DNA of 29,507 bases from Porticoccaceae bacterium. GTDB taxonomy: Bacteria > Pseudomonadota > Gammaproteobacteria > Pseudomonadales > Porticoccaceae. The DNA lies in NCBI GenBank assembly GCA_003491845.1, contig DNBN01000202.1, forward strand, positions 3,610 through 33,116, written 5' to 3'. Numbering within the stretch: the first letter of the stretch is position 1; every line of letters starts with the position of its first letter. The notes below the pieces were generated by a model. The model was not told where the DNA came from and did no database searches. It saw only the letters and a list, made by a program, of their open reading frames with translations. The position numbers and the translations under genes are program-made. Below are positions 1 to 8,108 of this stretch, one piece after another.

Positions 1-690
1 CCAATATCTAGTAATGGCTGGAATATGTCTGCATCCGGATTGGCCGCTGTTTGGGCTGAAGATAATACTCGCGAGGCGATATATGCTGCTTTCCAGCGCA
101 AGGAAGTATATGCCACTACAGGTCCAAGAATTCGTTTGCAAATGTTCGCAGGCTGGGACTTTCCAGAGAGGGCAGAGCAGTCCGAAGAATTCTCTGTATT
201 AGGCAGTCGCTATGGTGTTCCTATGGGGAGTGATTTAGTTGCAACAGATGATCCTGATAAAGCGCCGCAGTTTTTATTGAGAGCTGTAAAAGACCCCATG
301 GATGCTAACTTAGACCGACTGCAAATTATCAAGGGTTGGTTGGATGCTGCAGGACAATTACATGAGAAAGTGTACAACATAGCTTGGTCCGGCGATCGTA
401 TGTTGGATGCTAAGGGTGAGTTAGAAGACGTTGGTAATACGGTTGATCTGAAGTCTGGGCGCTATACCAATACTATTGGCCAAGCCGAATTTGCAGTAAA
501 GTGGATAGACTCGGACTTTGACCCTAAAGTGTCTGCTTTTTACTATGCACGGGTTCTACAAATTCCTACACCGCGCAACGGTTTATTTGATAGTCTGGCG
601 CTGCAACTTGATACACCACCAAGGGGACCAAATACTATCCAAGAAAGAGCATATACTTCGTCAATTTGGTATCAAAAAAGCGATCGATAG
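1..690 (+). CDS. DUF3604 family exported protein, 3' part (5' end outside window)
   Basis: The reading frame is open from the first base, so this is the C-terminal 229 residues of a longer protein whose start lies upstream. It aligns along its whole length with the C-terminal third of the complete DUF3604 gene directly downstream. Over the first ungapped 52 residues from NGWNMSASGL, 45 are identical by hand count. Shared blocks include QRKEVYATTGPRI, LRAVKDP, IKGW, FYYARVLQIPT and a terminal IQERAY-S-IWY. The PHP-like metal-ligand motifs seen in the neighbour would lie in the missing N-terminal part and cannot be checked. Only 30 bases separate it from the paralogue, so the two are tandem duplicates and probably co-transcribed. 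The biochemical role of the family is not established to my knowledge. Confidence 0.85.
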   Translation, partial: PISSNGWNMSASGLAAVWAEDNTREAIYAAFQRKEVYATTGPRIRLQMFAGWDFPERAEQSEEFSVLGSRYGVPMGSDLVATDDPDKAPQFLLRAVKDPMDANLDRLQIIKGWLDAAGQLHEKVYNIAWSGDRMLDAKGELEDVGNTVDLKSGRYTNTIGQAEFAVKWIDSDFDPKVSAFYYARVLQIPTPRNGLFDSLALQLDTPPRGPNTIQERAYTSSIWYQKSDR

Positions 691-720
691 AGTGATGTAT
701 AACGTCTATGGAGGAAATGC

Positions 721-2595
721 TTGTTAAAGTATAGCGTTATTGGTGCTTTTATTTTGATCACGCAGGCAGTCGTTGCAGCTACACCTTCGGATCAGCAGAC
801 AAAGGTTTTTTTTGGTGATACTCACCTGCATTCGGCATATTCATTTGATGCTTTTTTGAATGACAATGACTCAGTATTCCCAGATACCGCGTACCGCTGG
901 GCTAGAGGGTTGCCGGTAATTCATCCCACTAATCGTGCTAGGGTTCAAATTCAAACGCCTCTGGATTTTTTGGTTGTCTCTGATCATGCTGAATATCTGG
1001 GTGTTATTACAGAGATTTACCAAGACCGTGCTCACCTTGAGGAGCTAGGATTTTGGGCTACTTTTAAACGCTGGGTCCGACTTAGTATGGCAAGCTTTAT
1101 GATTGACAGTGGTCGAGCAGAGAAGGTTTTTACCTTTGGATTGCCTAAGCCAGCCGTAGGGTCTGGCTATGATCCAGTGGCGGACCCGAATGGTGTGATG
1201 ATTGACCCTGGATATGGAGATACTAGAAAAATTCGAAATCAGGTTTGGGCTGATATTGTTACTGCAGCTGAGCGCCATAACCGCCCTGGAATATTCACCA
1301 GCTTGATTGGTTGGGAATGGACCTCTACCCCCACGGGGGCAAATTTACATAGAGTGGTTATTACCCCTGATGGTGCCGATAAAGCAACGCAATTTTTGCC
1401 TTTTGGCTCAGAGATTAGTCAATATCCACAGGATTTATGGGCCTGGTTAGCGAAAGCTGAGGAGCGTACTGGGTCTAGGTTCATGGCAATCCCCCATAAC
1501 TCGAATCTGTCTAAGGGGTATATGTTTGGTGAGGTGACCTTGGAAGGCAAAAAGATCACCCCAGACTATGCACAAACACGGATGTTTTATGAGCCCATTG
1601 TCGAAGTCACTCAAATAAAAGGTGATAGTGAATCCTTACCAAATTCAGCTAATGATTCCTTCGCTGACTTTGAAACTTACGAACACTACCTGCAGGCATA
1701 CAGTAGCACCTATTCGGCAAAGCCTGGAGATTATGTGCGCTCTGCATTGAAAACCGGCTTATCCATTAGTGCTGATATCGGCATTAATCCCTATAAATTT
1801 GGCATGATTGGCTCTACAGATTCTCATACTGGACTTTCTTCAGCCGAAGAAAATAATTTTTGGGGGAAGTATGCCAATGACTCTACCCCAGAAACAAAAA
1901 ATCAAGCTATTATTGGGGATGCGGATAATAATGGATGGTCAATGTCCGCCTCAGGCTTGGCTGCAGTGTGGGCCAAGGAGAATACTCGGGAAGAAATTTT
2001 TGCGGCCTTTCAGCGCAAAGAGGTTTATGCCACCACAGGTCCGCGCATTCGCTTGCAAATGTTCGCTAGCTGGAAATTTCCTGAGCAGGCCGCCAAAGCT
2101 GTGAATATAGGTCAAATAGGTTACGCCTATGGCGTGCCAATGGGAGGCGACCTAATGCGCAGTGAGCAAGCGGGTGCGCCGGAATTCTTATTGCGTGCAG
2201 TTAAAGATCCTGTCGGAGCAAACCTTGATCGCGTTCAAATGATCAAAGGCTGGGTAGATGCCGATGGATCGCAGCATGAAAAGATTTATAATGTTGTGTG
2301 GTCTGCTGGTCGAAAAATTGACTCTGAGGGTTCGTTGGCAATGGTTGGTGATACAGTTGATAGGACAACAGGTAACTACCAAAACACGATTGGTGCGTCA
2401 GAATTAGCTACGATTTGGTTTGACCCAGATTTTGATGATCAGCAGCACGCTTTTTACTATGCGCGTGTTCTACAGATACCTACGGCTAGACATTCCATGT
2501 ACGACGCAATCGCGCTGCAAACAGAGCAGCAAAACATGGGTAAAAGTGTGATTCAGGAGCGTGCCTATTCTTCTCCTATTTGGTACACGCCCTAA
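721..2595 (+). CDS. DUF3604 family exported protein, PHP-like metallohydrolase candidate
   Basis: This complete 624-residue protein has an N-terminal export signal (hydrophobic residues about 5-19, likely cleaved near VVA-ATPS). The start is TTG, chosen because GGAGG lies 6 bases upstream at 710-714 and the ATG at 717 runs into a stop after five codons. The core carries a GDTHLH motif (D33, H35, H37), SDHAE (D88, H89, E91), H210 in a WEW...NLHR block, PHN (H259) and STDSH (D367, H369). That series of His/Asp ligands resembles the metal sites of the PHP phosphoesterase superfamily, so a metal-dependent periplasmic hydrolase is my inference. Family membership itself is clear from NGWSMSASGL and YATTGPRIRLQMF. 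The parvulin-like and HupE-like genes follow it in the same direction. The substrate is unknown. Confidence 0.88.
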   Translation: MLKYSVIGAFILITQAVVAATPSDQQTKVFFGDTHLHSAYSFDAFLNDNDSVFPDTAYRWARGLPVIHPTNRARVQIQTPLDFLVVSDHAEYLGVITEIYQDRAHLEELGFWATFKRWVRLSMASFMIDSGRAEKVFTFGLPKPAVGSGYDPVADPNGVMIDPGYGDTRKIRNQVWADIVTAAERHNRPGIFTSLIGWEWTSTPTGANLHRVVITPDGADKATQFLPFGSEISQYPQDLWAWLAKAEERTGSRFMAIPHNSNLSKGYMFGEVTLEGKKITPDYAQTRMFYEPIVEVTQIKGDSESLPNSANDSFADFETYEHYLQAYSSTYSAKPGDYVRSALKTGLSISADIGINPYKFGMIGSTDSHTGLSSAEENNFWGKYANDSTPETKNQAIIGDADNNGWSMSASGLAAVWAKENTREEIFAAFQRKEVYATTGPRIRLQMFASWKFPEQAAKAVNIGQIGYAYGVPMGGDLMRSEQAGAPEFLLRAVKDPVGANLDRVQMIKGWVDADGSQHEKIYNVVWSAGRKIDSEGSLAMVGDTVDRTTGNYQNTIGASELATIWFDPDFDDQQHAFYYARVLQIPTARHSMYDAIALQTEQQNMGKSVIQERAYSSPIWYTP

Positions 2596-2628
2596 ATCTG
2601 AGTAAGTTGTTAAACTATTGAGTTTTTT

Positions 2629-3534
2629 ATGAAAGTACCTTACCGACAGCTTCTCAAAGAACCCTTGATACAATTCTTATTGATTGGCCTTGTACTTTTT
2701 TTTGGCGAACGCTGGATCAATCAACAGGATTACCTCGAAGATCAATTCCGCATCCTAGTGAATGATCAAATTATCGCTCAGTTTATGCAGCAGCAAGCTA
2801 AAAATTTTGATCCTTTGAAGGCGCAGCAGCAGGTTGAGCTACTTAGTGATGAGCAGCGACAGCGTTTAGTGGATGATTATGTGCGTGGTGAGGCACTTTA
2901 TAGAGAAGCCAAAGCTCTAAATCTTGACCGTGACGATCAAATTATACGGCGAAGGCTAATGCAGAAAATGGATTATCTTGCCCAAGGATTTTATGACGAT
3001 GTTGATGTTGTCACCGAGGCTGATCTTATTGCGTACTATAAAATCAACCAACAGGATTATAAAAAATTAGCTAGGATAACTTTTACCCATGTATATGTGG
3101 CGTTTGACCAGAAGACGCCAACTTCAGAGGCATCTGCAGCGTCTGAAGCTAGAGCAATTCTAAAATCCTTGCGAGAAAATAATATTCCCTTTGAAAAGTC
3201 TGGTCTCTATGGCCAACGTTTTTTATATAACCGCAATTATGTTAATCGAGGCGCTGATGAAATTAGTAGCCACTTTGGTCAAGCGTTTAAACAACAAATA
3301 TTTGATCTTGAGCTCAAGCAGGACCCCCACTGGCAGGGTCCGATAAAGTCATCCTACGGATGGCATCTAATTCTAATGACGCACAAAGAACAAGCCTATA
3401 TTCCGTCGCTAAGTGAGATTGGCAATGTCGTGCTTGCGGATGCTCAACGACAGCGGCAACAAAAAGTAAAGCGCCAAGCAATTGAAAAACTGCAATCAAA
3501 GTATCAGGTAATTGATCGAGATCGACGGCAGTGA
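2629..3534 (+). CDS. Membrane-anchored peptidylprolyl isomerase of the PpiC/parvulin type
   Basis: This 301-residue protein has a short basic N-terminus and one hydrophobic segment (about residues 13-25, IQFLLIGLVLFFG), which should anchor it in the inner membrane facing the periplasm. A charged, Gln-rich helical region (about 30-130) resembles the SurA/PpiD chaperone arm. A parvulin-like domain spans about 140-255: ITFTHVYV opens it and a degenerate SSYGWHLILM block ends it. The usual Gly-rich centre of active parvulins is not evident, so it may act mainly as a chaperone. It begins 33 bases after the DUF3604 gene and overlaps the HupE-like gene by 4 bases. By context it probably helps fold the exported DUF3604 proteins. 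That role is inferred. Confidence 0.8.
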   Translation: MKVPYRQLLKEPLIQFLLIGLVLFFGERWINQQDYLEDQFRILVNDQIIAQFMQQQAKNFDPLKAQQQVELLSDEQRQRLVDDYVRGEALYREAKALNLDRDDQIIRRRLMQKMDYLAQGFYDDVDVVTEADLIAYYKINQQDYKKLARITFTHVYVAFDQKTPTSEASAASEARAILKSLRENNIPFEKSGLYGQRFLYNRNYVNRGADEISSHFGQAFKQQIFDLELKQDPHWQGPIKSSYGWHLILMTHKEQAYIPSLSEIGNVVLADAQRQRQQKVKRQAIEKLQSKYQVIDRDRRQ

Positions 3535-4538
3535 AATCCAACGTCCTATTTTTAATATTGTGGATGTTATCTCTGTTGCCAACAGTAATGGCCGATGAGG
3601 CGCGACCGGTGTATATCGAAATTACTCAAACATCGTCATTGGATTATCTGCTTAAATGGAAGATCCCTCCGGTTATGGTGTCGGGAAAAGAGCCAATTAT
3701 TAGCCTAGAACATGCCGGCTGTAAGATGATTGATGGCAGTTTTCAGTCGCGCCAATTACTTTTAGGTCGACAGTTGTATCAGTGCACTCAGCCTGATGTG
3801 AGCTTCAAAGTGCATATAGATTATCCCGATGGTAATCCTGCACTTACATCATTGGTAGTATTCACTAGTTTGACATCTCAACCACAACAGGTTTTTTCAG
3901 GTCCTGAGTTGAGAGTTATTTCTATAGGGCCAAAAGCACCACCGGCCTCGGTAGTCAGGCAATATATCCAGGCTGGCGTGGTGCATATTTTAGTCGGTAT
4001 GGATCACCTATTATTTGTTCTCTGTCTGATGGTCATTGCAGTTAATGTTAAACGCCTGGTGTTAACTGTGACAGGTTTTACGATTGCACATTCGATCACT
4101 TTGAGTCTTGCGACCCTAAATATTGTTGAAGTTAGAACGGAGTTGGTGGAAACTTTAATTGCACTAAGTATTCTCTTGCTGGCAGTGGAAATTATCAATC
4201 AGCGACGATCACCGTCCCATGACAGTTTCACTTGGAGACATCCTGTGTCTGTGTCCTCAGGATTTGGACTACTTCACGGCCTTGGATTTGCCGTTGTGCT
4301 TCAAGATTTGGGCTTACCTGAAACGATGAAAATTCAGGCTTTGTTGTTTTTTAATGTTGGCGTTGAGATTGGCCAGCTACTGTTTATCGTGGCAATTTTG
4401 GGGATGTATTACGGCACTACGCAACTAAGTCCTTACATTGCAGCTCAACGGCAGCGCCTCATTGATTTAGGTATCTACTCTATTGGCTGTTGCAGTGCAT
4501 TTTGGCTGCTCTCTCGCAGTGTATTGCTACTGCCGTAA
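3531..4538 (+). CDS. HupE/UreJ-like membrane protein with signal peptide
   Basis: The 335-residue protein starts at a GTG that overlaps the preceding stop (GTGA), indicating translational coupling. A signal peptide (residues 1-21, ending TVMA) leads into an extracytoplasmic domain of about 120 residues with two cysteines (C64, C85) that could form a disulphide. Roughly six membrane segments follow from about residue 145. These carry the HupE/UreJ signature HILVGMDH (H152, D158, H159) and further intramembrane histidines in TIAHSIT (H187) and GLLHGLGF (H249). Classical HupE/UreJ proteins are linked to nickel uptake for hydrogenase or urease. No such enzyme is encoded here, so this longer form may instead move a metal or another cofactor for the exported DUF3604 proteins. 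Family assignment is firm; substrate is not known. Confidence 0.82.
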   Translation: MKSNVLFLILWMLSLLPTVMADEARPVYIEITQTSSLDYLLKWKIPPVMVSGKEPIISLEHAGCKMIDGSFQSRQLLLGRQLYQCTQPDVSFKVHIDYPDGNPALTSLVVFTSLTSQPQQVFSGPELRVISIGPKAPPASVVRQYIQAGVVHILVGMDHLLFVLCLMVIAVNVKRLVLTVTGFTIAHSITLSLATLNIVEVRTELVETLIALSILLLAVEIINQRRSPSHDSFTWRHPVSVSSGFGLLHGLGFAVVLQDLGLPETMKIQALLFFNVGVEIGQLLFIVAILGMYYGTTQLSPYIAAQRQRLIDLGIYSIGCCSAFWLLSRSVLLLP

Positions 4539-4570
4539 TATGGGCAGCTAAATTGCCTGGGTAAGCGTTT

Positions 4571-5374
4571 TTATCTGATATGGCCCAGATGTTTTGAGAT
4601 CACTTTTAGTGTTGGTTTAAATAATTTAGGTGTGCTCGCCACTATATGGCCGGTGTCTAAAAAGGATTCCCCGCCTTGAAAATCACTGACCATGCCACCG
4701 GCTTCACGCACAATCAGAGCACCTGCGGCAATATCCCAAGGCTTTAAGTGCATTTCCCAAAATACATCCATTCGCCCTGCAGCTACATAGGCCAGATCCA
4801 AAGAGGCAACTCCGAGGCGTCTAATGCCTGAGGAGTTGTGTGCGAATTCATGCATGCAGGTAAGGTAATTTTTCATTTCAGCAAACGAGGGATTACTAAA
4901 CGGAATCCCCGTTGCGTAGAGGGCTCCTGCTTCTTCCATACGTCCTGAAACACGAATCCTACGACCGTTTAATCGCGCGCCATTTCCTCTACTCGCAGTA
5001 AACTCTTCGCGCTTGAATGGCTCAAGAATAACCGCATGCTCCAGTCGCCCTCTGATTCGACAAGCAATTGAAACAGCGACATGTGGTATGCCACGAACAA
5101 AATTAGTGGTGCCGTCAAGGGGATCAATAATCCATTGAACTTCACTATCACGATTTCCACTGATGCCGCCTTCTTCTCCAAGAAATCCATGTTCAGGGTG
5201 GGCCTTTTTAATATGCTCTATGATCATCTCTTCCGATCGTCGATCAACCTCAGTCACGAAATCATGGCGACCTTTTTCATCAACTTTGACTAACTCAAGA
5301 TTATCGGCGGCTTTGACTATCATTTCGCCTGCCTGACGAGCAGCGCGAAGAGCAATATTGACCATCGGTTGCAT
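4571..5374 (-). CDS. suhB: Inositol-1-monophosphatase family protein SuhB
   Basis: The frame stays open 25 codons further upstream to 5449, but the start at 5374 (MQPMVNIALRAAR) matches E. coli SuhB, which begins MHPMLNIAVRAAR. The resulting 267 residues match the family. Mg-binding motifs are present: DFVTEVDRRSE, GEEGG, the core DPLDGTTNF, and the C-terminal PWDIAAGALIVREAGG. SuhB hydrolyses myo-inositol monophosphates. In E. coli it also joins the NusA/NusG antitermination complex on rRNA operons. It lies divergent to trmJ, as in E. coli, and its 3' end is convergent with the HupE-like gene 32 bases away. The downstream ORF edge by itself gives no sign of damage. Confidence 0.93.
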   Translation of the reverse strand: MQPMVNIALRAARQAGEMIVKAADNLELVKVDEKGRHDFVTEVDRRSEEMIIEHIKKAHPEHGFLGEEGGISGNRDSEVQWIIDPLDGTTNFVRGIPHVAVSIACRIRGRLEHAVILEPFKREEFTASRGNGARLNGRRIRVSGRMEEAGALYATGIPFSNPSFAEMKNYLTCMHEFAHNSSGIRRLGVASLDLAYVAAGRMDVFWEMHLKPWDIAAGALIVREAGGMVSDFQGGESFLDTGHIVASTPKLFKPTLKVISKHLGHIR

Positions 5375-5407
5375 AAGCGGTTTTCCAAGTGAAATTTCAA
5401 CGGCGGC

Positions 5408-5413
5408 ATTGTA
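5408..5413 (-). promoter_or_regulatory. Possible suhB -10 element
   Basis: On the minus strand the sequence reads TACAAT, a 5-of-6 match to the -10 consensus, about 34 bases upstream of the suhB start. I cannot find a good -35 at 16-18 bases spacing, so this is a weak candidate based on one element and its location. Confidence 0.22.
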
Positions 5414-5498
5414 CCAGAGATACTTGAGTCTGATACACTTCGCCTCCAATTTTTATTCATCGTCGATAGTCAATTAAAAAGCTATAAAGAGGTACATT

Positions 5499-6245
5499 GT
5501 GTCCACAGTAGAGCGACAAGCAAAGATTCGCATGGTCCTGGTTAATACTACACACCCAGGTAATATTGGTGGCGCTGCCCGAGCGATTAAAAATATGGGA
5601 TTAACTGAATTGTATCTCGTTCAGCCAAGAGAGTTTCCTGCCCCGCGTGCCGTTTGGCGTGCCGCAGGTGCTCGCGATGTTTTAGCCAATGCCACTGTTG
5701 TTGAAACAGTTGATGAGGCTATTGAAGGTTGCGGTCTGGTGGTTGGTACCAGTGCTCGAGAAAGACGAATTCCATGGCCTCTTATCAATCCACGGCAATG
5801 CGGAGAACGCATCTGGCAGGAAGCATCCAGCCACGATGTTGCTTTATTATTTGGCCGTGAAGATAGAGGGCTGACCAACAGTGAATTGCATAAATGTCAT
5901 TACCATGTACATATACCCTCAAACCCAGATTACAGCTCGCTCAATTTAGCTACTGCGGTACAGGTACTTGCCTATGAGGTGCGTATGGCAAGCTTGGCTA
6001 ATGAGGCTGGTGAATTGCCTGTGATGGATGATTGGGACCAGCCACTGGCAACCGCTGATGATTTAGAGCTTTTTCATGATCATTTAGCGGAGACAATGGC
6101 GGCACTTAAATTCTATGACCCAGATAACCCTAAGCAGCTAATTACGCGTATGCGGCGTCTATTTAATCGGACTAGAATGGATAAAATGGAAGTTTCAATG
6201 CTTCGTGGTCTGTTGACCGCCGCCACTCGTACAATTAAGAAGTGA
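5499..6245 (+). CDS. trmJ: tRNA (cytidine/uridine-2'-O-)-methyltransferase TrmJ
   Basis: A 248-residue SPOUT-class methyltransferase that methylates the 2'-O of residue 32 in the tRNA anticodon loop using S-adenosylmethionine. The N-terminal motif NTTHPGNIGGAARA, the central LLFGREDRGLTNSEL and the knot-forming PSNPDYSSLNLATAVQ are characteristic of TrmJ. The C-terminal helical extension (about 165-248) contains the PDNPKQLITRMRRLF block typical of the family. The start is GTG with AGAGG 6 bases upstream. It lies between suhB and iscR, the same order as in E. coli. The iscR promoter sits in the 99 bases after its stop, so iscR is at least partly transcribed independently. Confidence 0.95.
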   Translation: MSTVERQAKIRMVLVNTTHPGNIGGAARAIKNMGLTELYLVQPREFPAPRAVWRAAGARDVLANATVVETVDEAIEGCGLVVGTSARERRIPWPLINPRQCGERIWQEASSHDVALLFGREDRGLTNSELHKCHYHVHIPSNPDYSSLNLATAVQVLAYEVRMASLANEAGELPVMDDWDQPLATADDLELFHDHLAETMAALKFYDPDNPKQLITRMRRLFNRTRMDKMEVSMLRGLLTAATRTIKK

Positions 6246-6264
6246 AATTACTGGGTAAGGTATA

Positions 6265-6289
6265 TTAATTGACTAATTTAGTCAGGTAT
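6265..6289 (+). promoter_or_regulatory. Type 1 IscR operator overlapping the isc promoter
   Basis: The 25-base site contains GACT-A-ATT-T-AGTC followed by AGG-TAT. Compared with the published type 1 IscR consensus (ATA, S, YY, GACT, R, WWW, Y, AGTC, RR, S, TAT), 23 of 25 positions agree. The mismatches are the first base and the fourth. Its core TGACTAA-T-TTAGTCA (6270-6284) is a perfect inverted repeat. It covers the -35 and most of the spacer, so [2Fe-2S]-IscR binding should block RNA polymerase and autoregulate the operon as in E. coli. Confidence 0.82.
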
Positions 6290-6297
6290 TAGATAAT
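6269..6297 (+). promoter_or_regulatory. iscR promoter (TTGACT-17-GATAAT)
   Basis: A -35 hexamer TTGACT at 6269-6274 is separated by exactly 17 bases from a -10 hexamer GATAAT at 6292-6297. Each hexamer matches the sigma-70 consensus at 5 of 6 positions. The expected transcript start is about 6304, giving a leader of about 40 bases before iscR. The promoter lies inside an IscR operator. Confidence 0.8.
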
Positions 6298-6344
6298 AAC
6301 GTTCAAAAAATTAATGACACTTTTACCGCATTAGTAGGGCTACC

Positions 6345-6821
6345 ATGAGATTAACCACTAAGGGACGCTACGCTGTGACGGCAATGCTGGACTTGGCGCT
6401 GCATGCAGATCTTAGGCCGATCTCGTTGTCCGAAATTTCGGTGCGTCAAACGATATCCTTATCGTATTTGGAGCAACTGTTTGCAAGGTTGAGAAAGGCG
6501 GGCTTGGTTCTCAGTGTCAGAGGTCCTGGTGGAGGCTACCAGTTGATTGATATACCCGAGAATATCTGTGTGGCACAGATTATTGATGCTGTAAATGAGT
6601 CTGTAGATACGACAAGTTGTAAAGGTAAAGGAGATTGCCAGGGAGGTAGTATGTGCCTCACACACCACCTTTGGGAGAACTTGAGCGGTCAAATCCATAA
6701 CTTTTTAAGTGGTATCTCGCTATCAGATTTAATGGCTAAGCGGGATGTAAAAAACATAGCACAACGTCAAGTAGCGCAGCTACTAACGCTGAATGAAAAC
6801 ATACAACCCAATGTTTGTTAA
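6345..6821 (+). CDS. iscR: Fe-S cluster assembly transcriptional regulator IscR
   Basis: An Rrf2-family regulator of 158 residues. The N-terminal winged helix ([17 protein letters not shown], then the recognition region [19 protein letters not shown]) binds DNA. The cluster ligands C92, C98, C104 and H107 lie in [20 protein letters not shown], the same positions as in E. coli. With a [2Fe-2S] cluster it represses its own operon; without one it controls other genes through type 2 sites. It is the first gene of the isc operon, 13 bases ahead of iscS, and a matching type 1 operator overlaps its promoter. Confidence 0.97.
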   Translation: MRLTTKGRYAVTAMLDLALHADLRPISLSEISVRQTISLSYLEQLFARLRKAGLVLSVRGPGGGYQLIDIPENICVAQIIDAVNESVDTTSCKGKGDCQGGSMCLTHHLWENLSGQIHNFLSGISLSDLMAKRDVKNIAQRQVAQLLTLNENIQPNVC

Positions 6822-6834
6822 CGTGGAGTAATTA

Positions 6835-8049
6835 ATGAGTCTTCCGATTTACCTAGATTATGCATCGACAACCCCTGTAGATCCAGTGGTTGCAGAAAAA
6901 ATGATGGAATTTATGACACCAGCTGGACACTTTGGCAACCCCGCATCTCGATCTCATATGTTTGGTTGGCACGCTGAAGCCGCGGTGGAAGATGCACGAC
7001 AAGATGTAGCTACGCTTATTGGTGCAGACTCTCGTGAAATTGTTTGGACGTCCGGAGCAACCGAAGCTAATAACCTTGCTATAAAAGGCTGTGCCCATTT
7101 CAATCAACGCAAAGGTAAACATATTATTACCTCGCGGATTGAACACAAAGCGGTATTGGACACCTGTCGACAGTTGGAGCGAGAAGGTTTTGAAGTAACC
7201 TATCTTGATCCTGATAGCAGTGGTTTAATTCAGCCTGAAATGGTGGCGGAGGCGATCAGAGCAGACACCACAATAGTGTCGATTATGCATGTCAACAACG
7301 AGCTGGGTACGCTCAATGATATTGGGGCAATAGGTAAGCTTTGTCGGGAGCATAAAATTATATTTCACGTGGATGCAGCGCAAAGCGCCGGTAAGACACC
7401 TATAAATGTAGAAGAAATGTTTGTTGATATGATGTCGTTTTCGGCACACAAGATCTATGGGCCCAAAGGTATAGGGGCGCTGTTTGTCAGGCGTAAGCCT
7501 CGAGTCAGAATTGAGGCGCAAATGCACGGTGGTGGCCATGAGCGAGGTATGCGGTCTGGGACACTACCAACACACCAAATTGTGGGCATGGGTCAGGCAT
7601 TTAAGATTGGATTTGAGACGCTAGAGGCTGAGACTGCTCGGATAACAGCTTTGCGCGCTCGCCTGTGGGATGGCGTAGTAGATATGGAAGAAGTACATCT
7701 AAATGGCTCAGCAAACCAACATGTACCGGGGATTGTCAATATTAGCTTTGCTTTTGTAGAGGGCGAGTCTTTGATGATGGCGCTGCGTAACTTGGCGGTT
7801 TCATCGGGATCAGCTTGTACATCAGCAAGCCTGGAGCCATCCTATGTTTTGCGAGCATTGGGGCTTAATGATGAAATGGCTCATAGTTCCATTCGATTCA
7901 GTATTGGTCGATATACTACTGAGGAAGATATTGATGCTGCAATTGCACAGGTTCGAGTTGCTGTGGAGAAATTGCGCTTACTATCGCCTTTGTGGGATAT
8001 GTTTAAGGCAGGTATTGATCTAAATACGGTACAATGGTCAGCACACTAA
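6835..8049 (+). CDS. iscS: Cysteine desulfurase IscS
   Basis: This PLP enzyme removes sulphur from cysteine and hands it as persulphide to IscU, and in other bacteria also to thiolation pathways such as TusA and ThiI. All 404 residues are present with an intact fold. [12 protein letters not shown] is at the N-terminus, the PLP lysine is K206 in [10 protein letters not shown], and the mobile-loop catalytic cysteine is C328 in [10 protein letters not shown]. The C-terminus [18 protein letters not shown] matches the IscU-docking tail of E. coli IscS. GTGGAG lies a few bases upstream of the ATG, and the gap from iscR is 13 bases, fitting co-transcription. Confidence 0.98.
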   Translation: MSLPIYLDYASTTPVDPVVAEKMMEFMTPAGHFGNPASRSHMFGWHAEAAVEDARQDVATLIGADSREIVWTSGATEANNLAIKGCAHFNQRKGKHIITSRIEHKAVLDTCRQLEREGFEVTYLDPDSSGLIQPEMVAEAIRADTTIVSIMHVNNELGTLNDIGAIGKLCREHKIIFHVDAAQSAGKTPINVEEMFVDMMSFSAHKIYGPKGIGALFVRRKPRVRIEAQMHGGGHERGMRSGTLPTHQIVGMGQAFKIGFETLEAETARITALRARLWDGVVDMEEVHLNGSANQHVPGIVNISFAFVEGESLMMALRNLAVSSGSACTSASLEPSYVLRALGLNDEMAHSSIRFSIGRYTTEEDIDAAIAQVRVAVEKLRLLSPLWDMFKAGIDLNTVQWSAH

Positions 8050-8055
8050 GACAAA

Positions 8056-8076
8056 GCGTTCAGATAGTCTGAATGC
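8056..8076 (+). other. RNA hairpin between iscS and iscU
   Basis: GCGTTCAGA (8056-8064) pairs with TCTGAATGC (8068-8076) in a 9-bp stem with one G-U pair and a three-base loop. A TTTTT run (8082-8086) follows five bases later. This is too weak and too far from the U-run for a strong terminator. It could be a partial terminator or a 3' stabiliser that sets the iscRS to iscUA ratio. Structure is seen; function is inferred. Confidence 0.45.
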
Positions 8077-8108
8077 AACAATTTTTGTAAACAACAGGAG
8101 TCATCAGT

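Noticed and set aside
4543..4557. GGCA...TGCC repeat between the HupE-like gene and suhB as a bidirectional terminator
   Set aside because: Only four base pairs with a 7-base loop and no U-run on either strand; too weak to call.
5375..5449. 25-residue N-terminal extension of SuhB
   Set aside because: Family members start at the MQPM/MHPM position; the extension has no similarity to SuhB and covers the likely promoter region.
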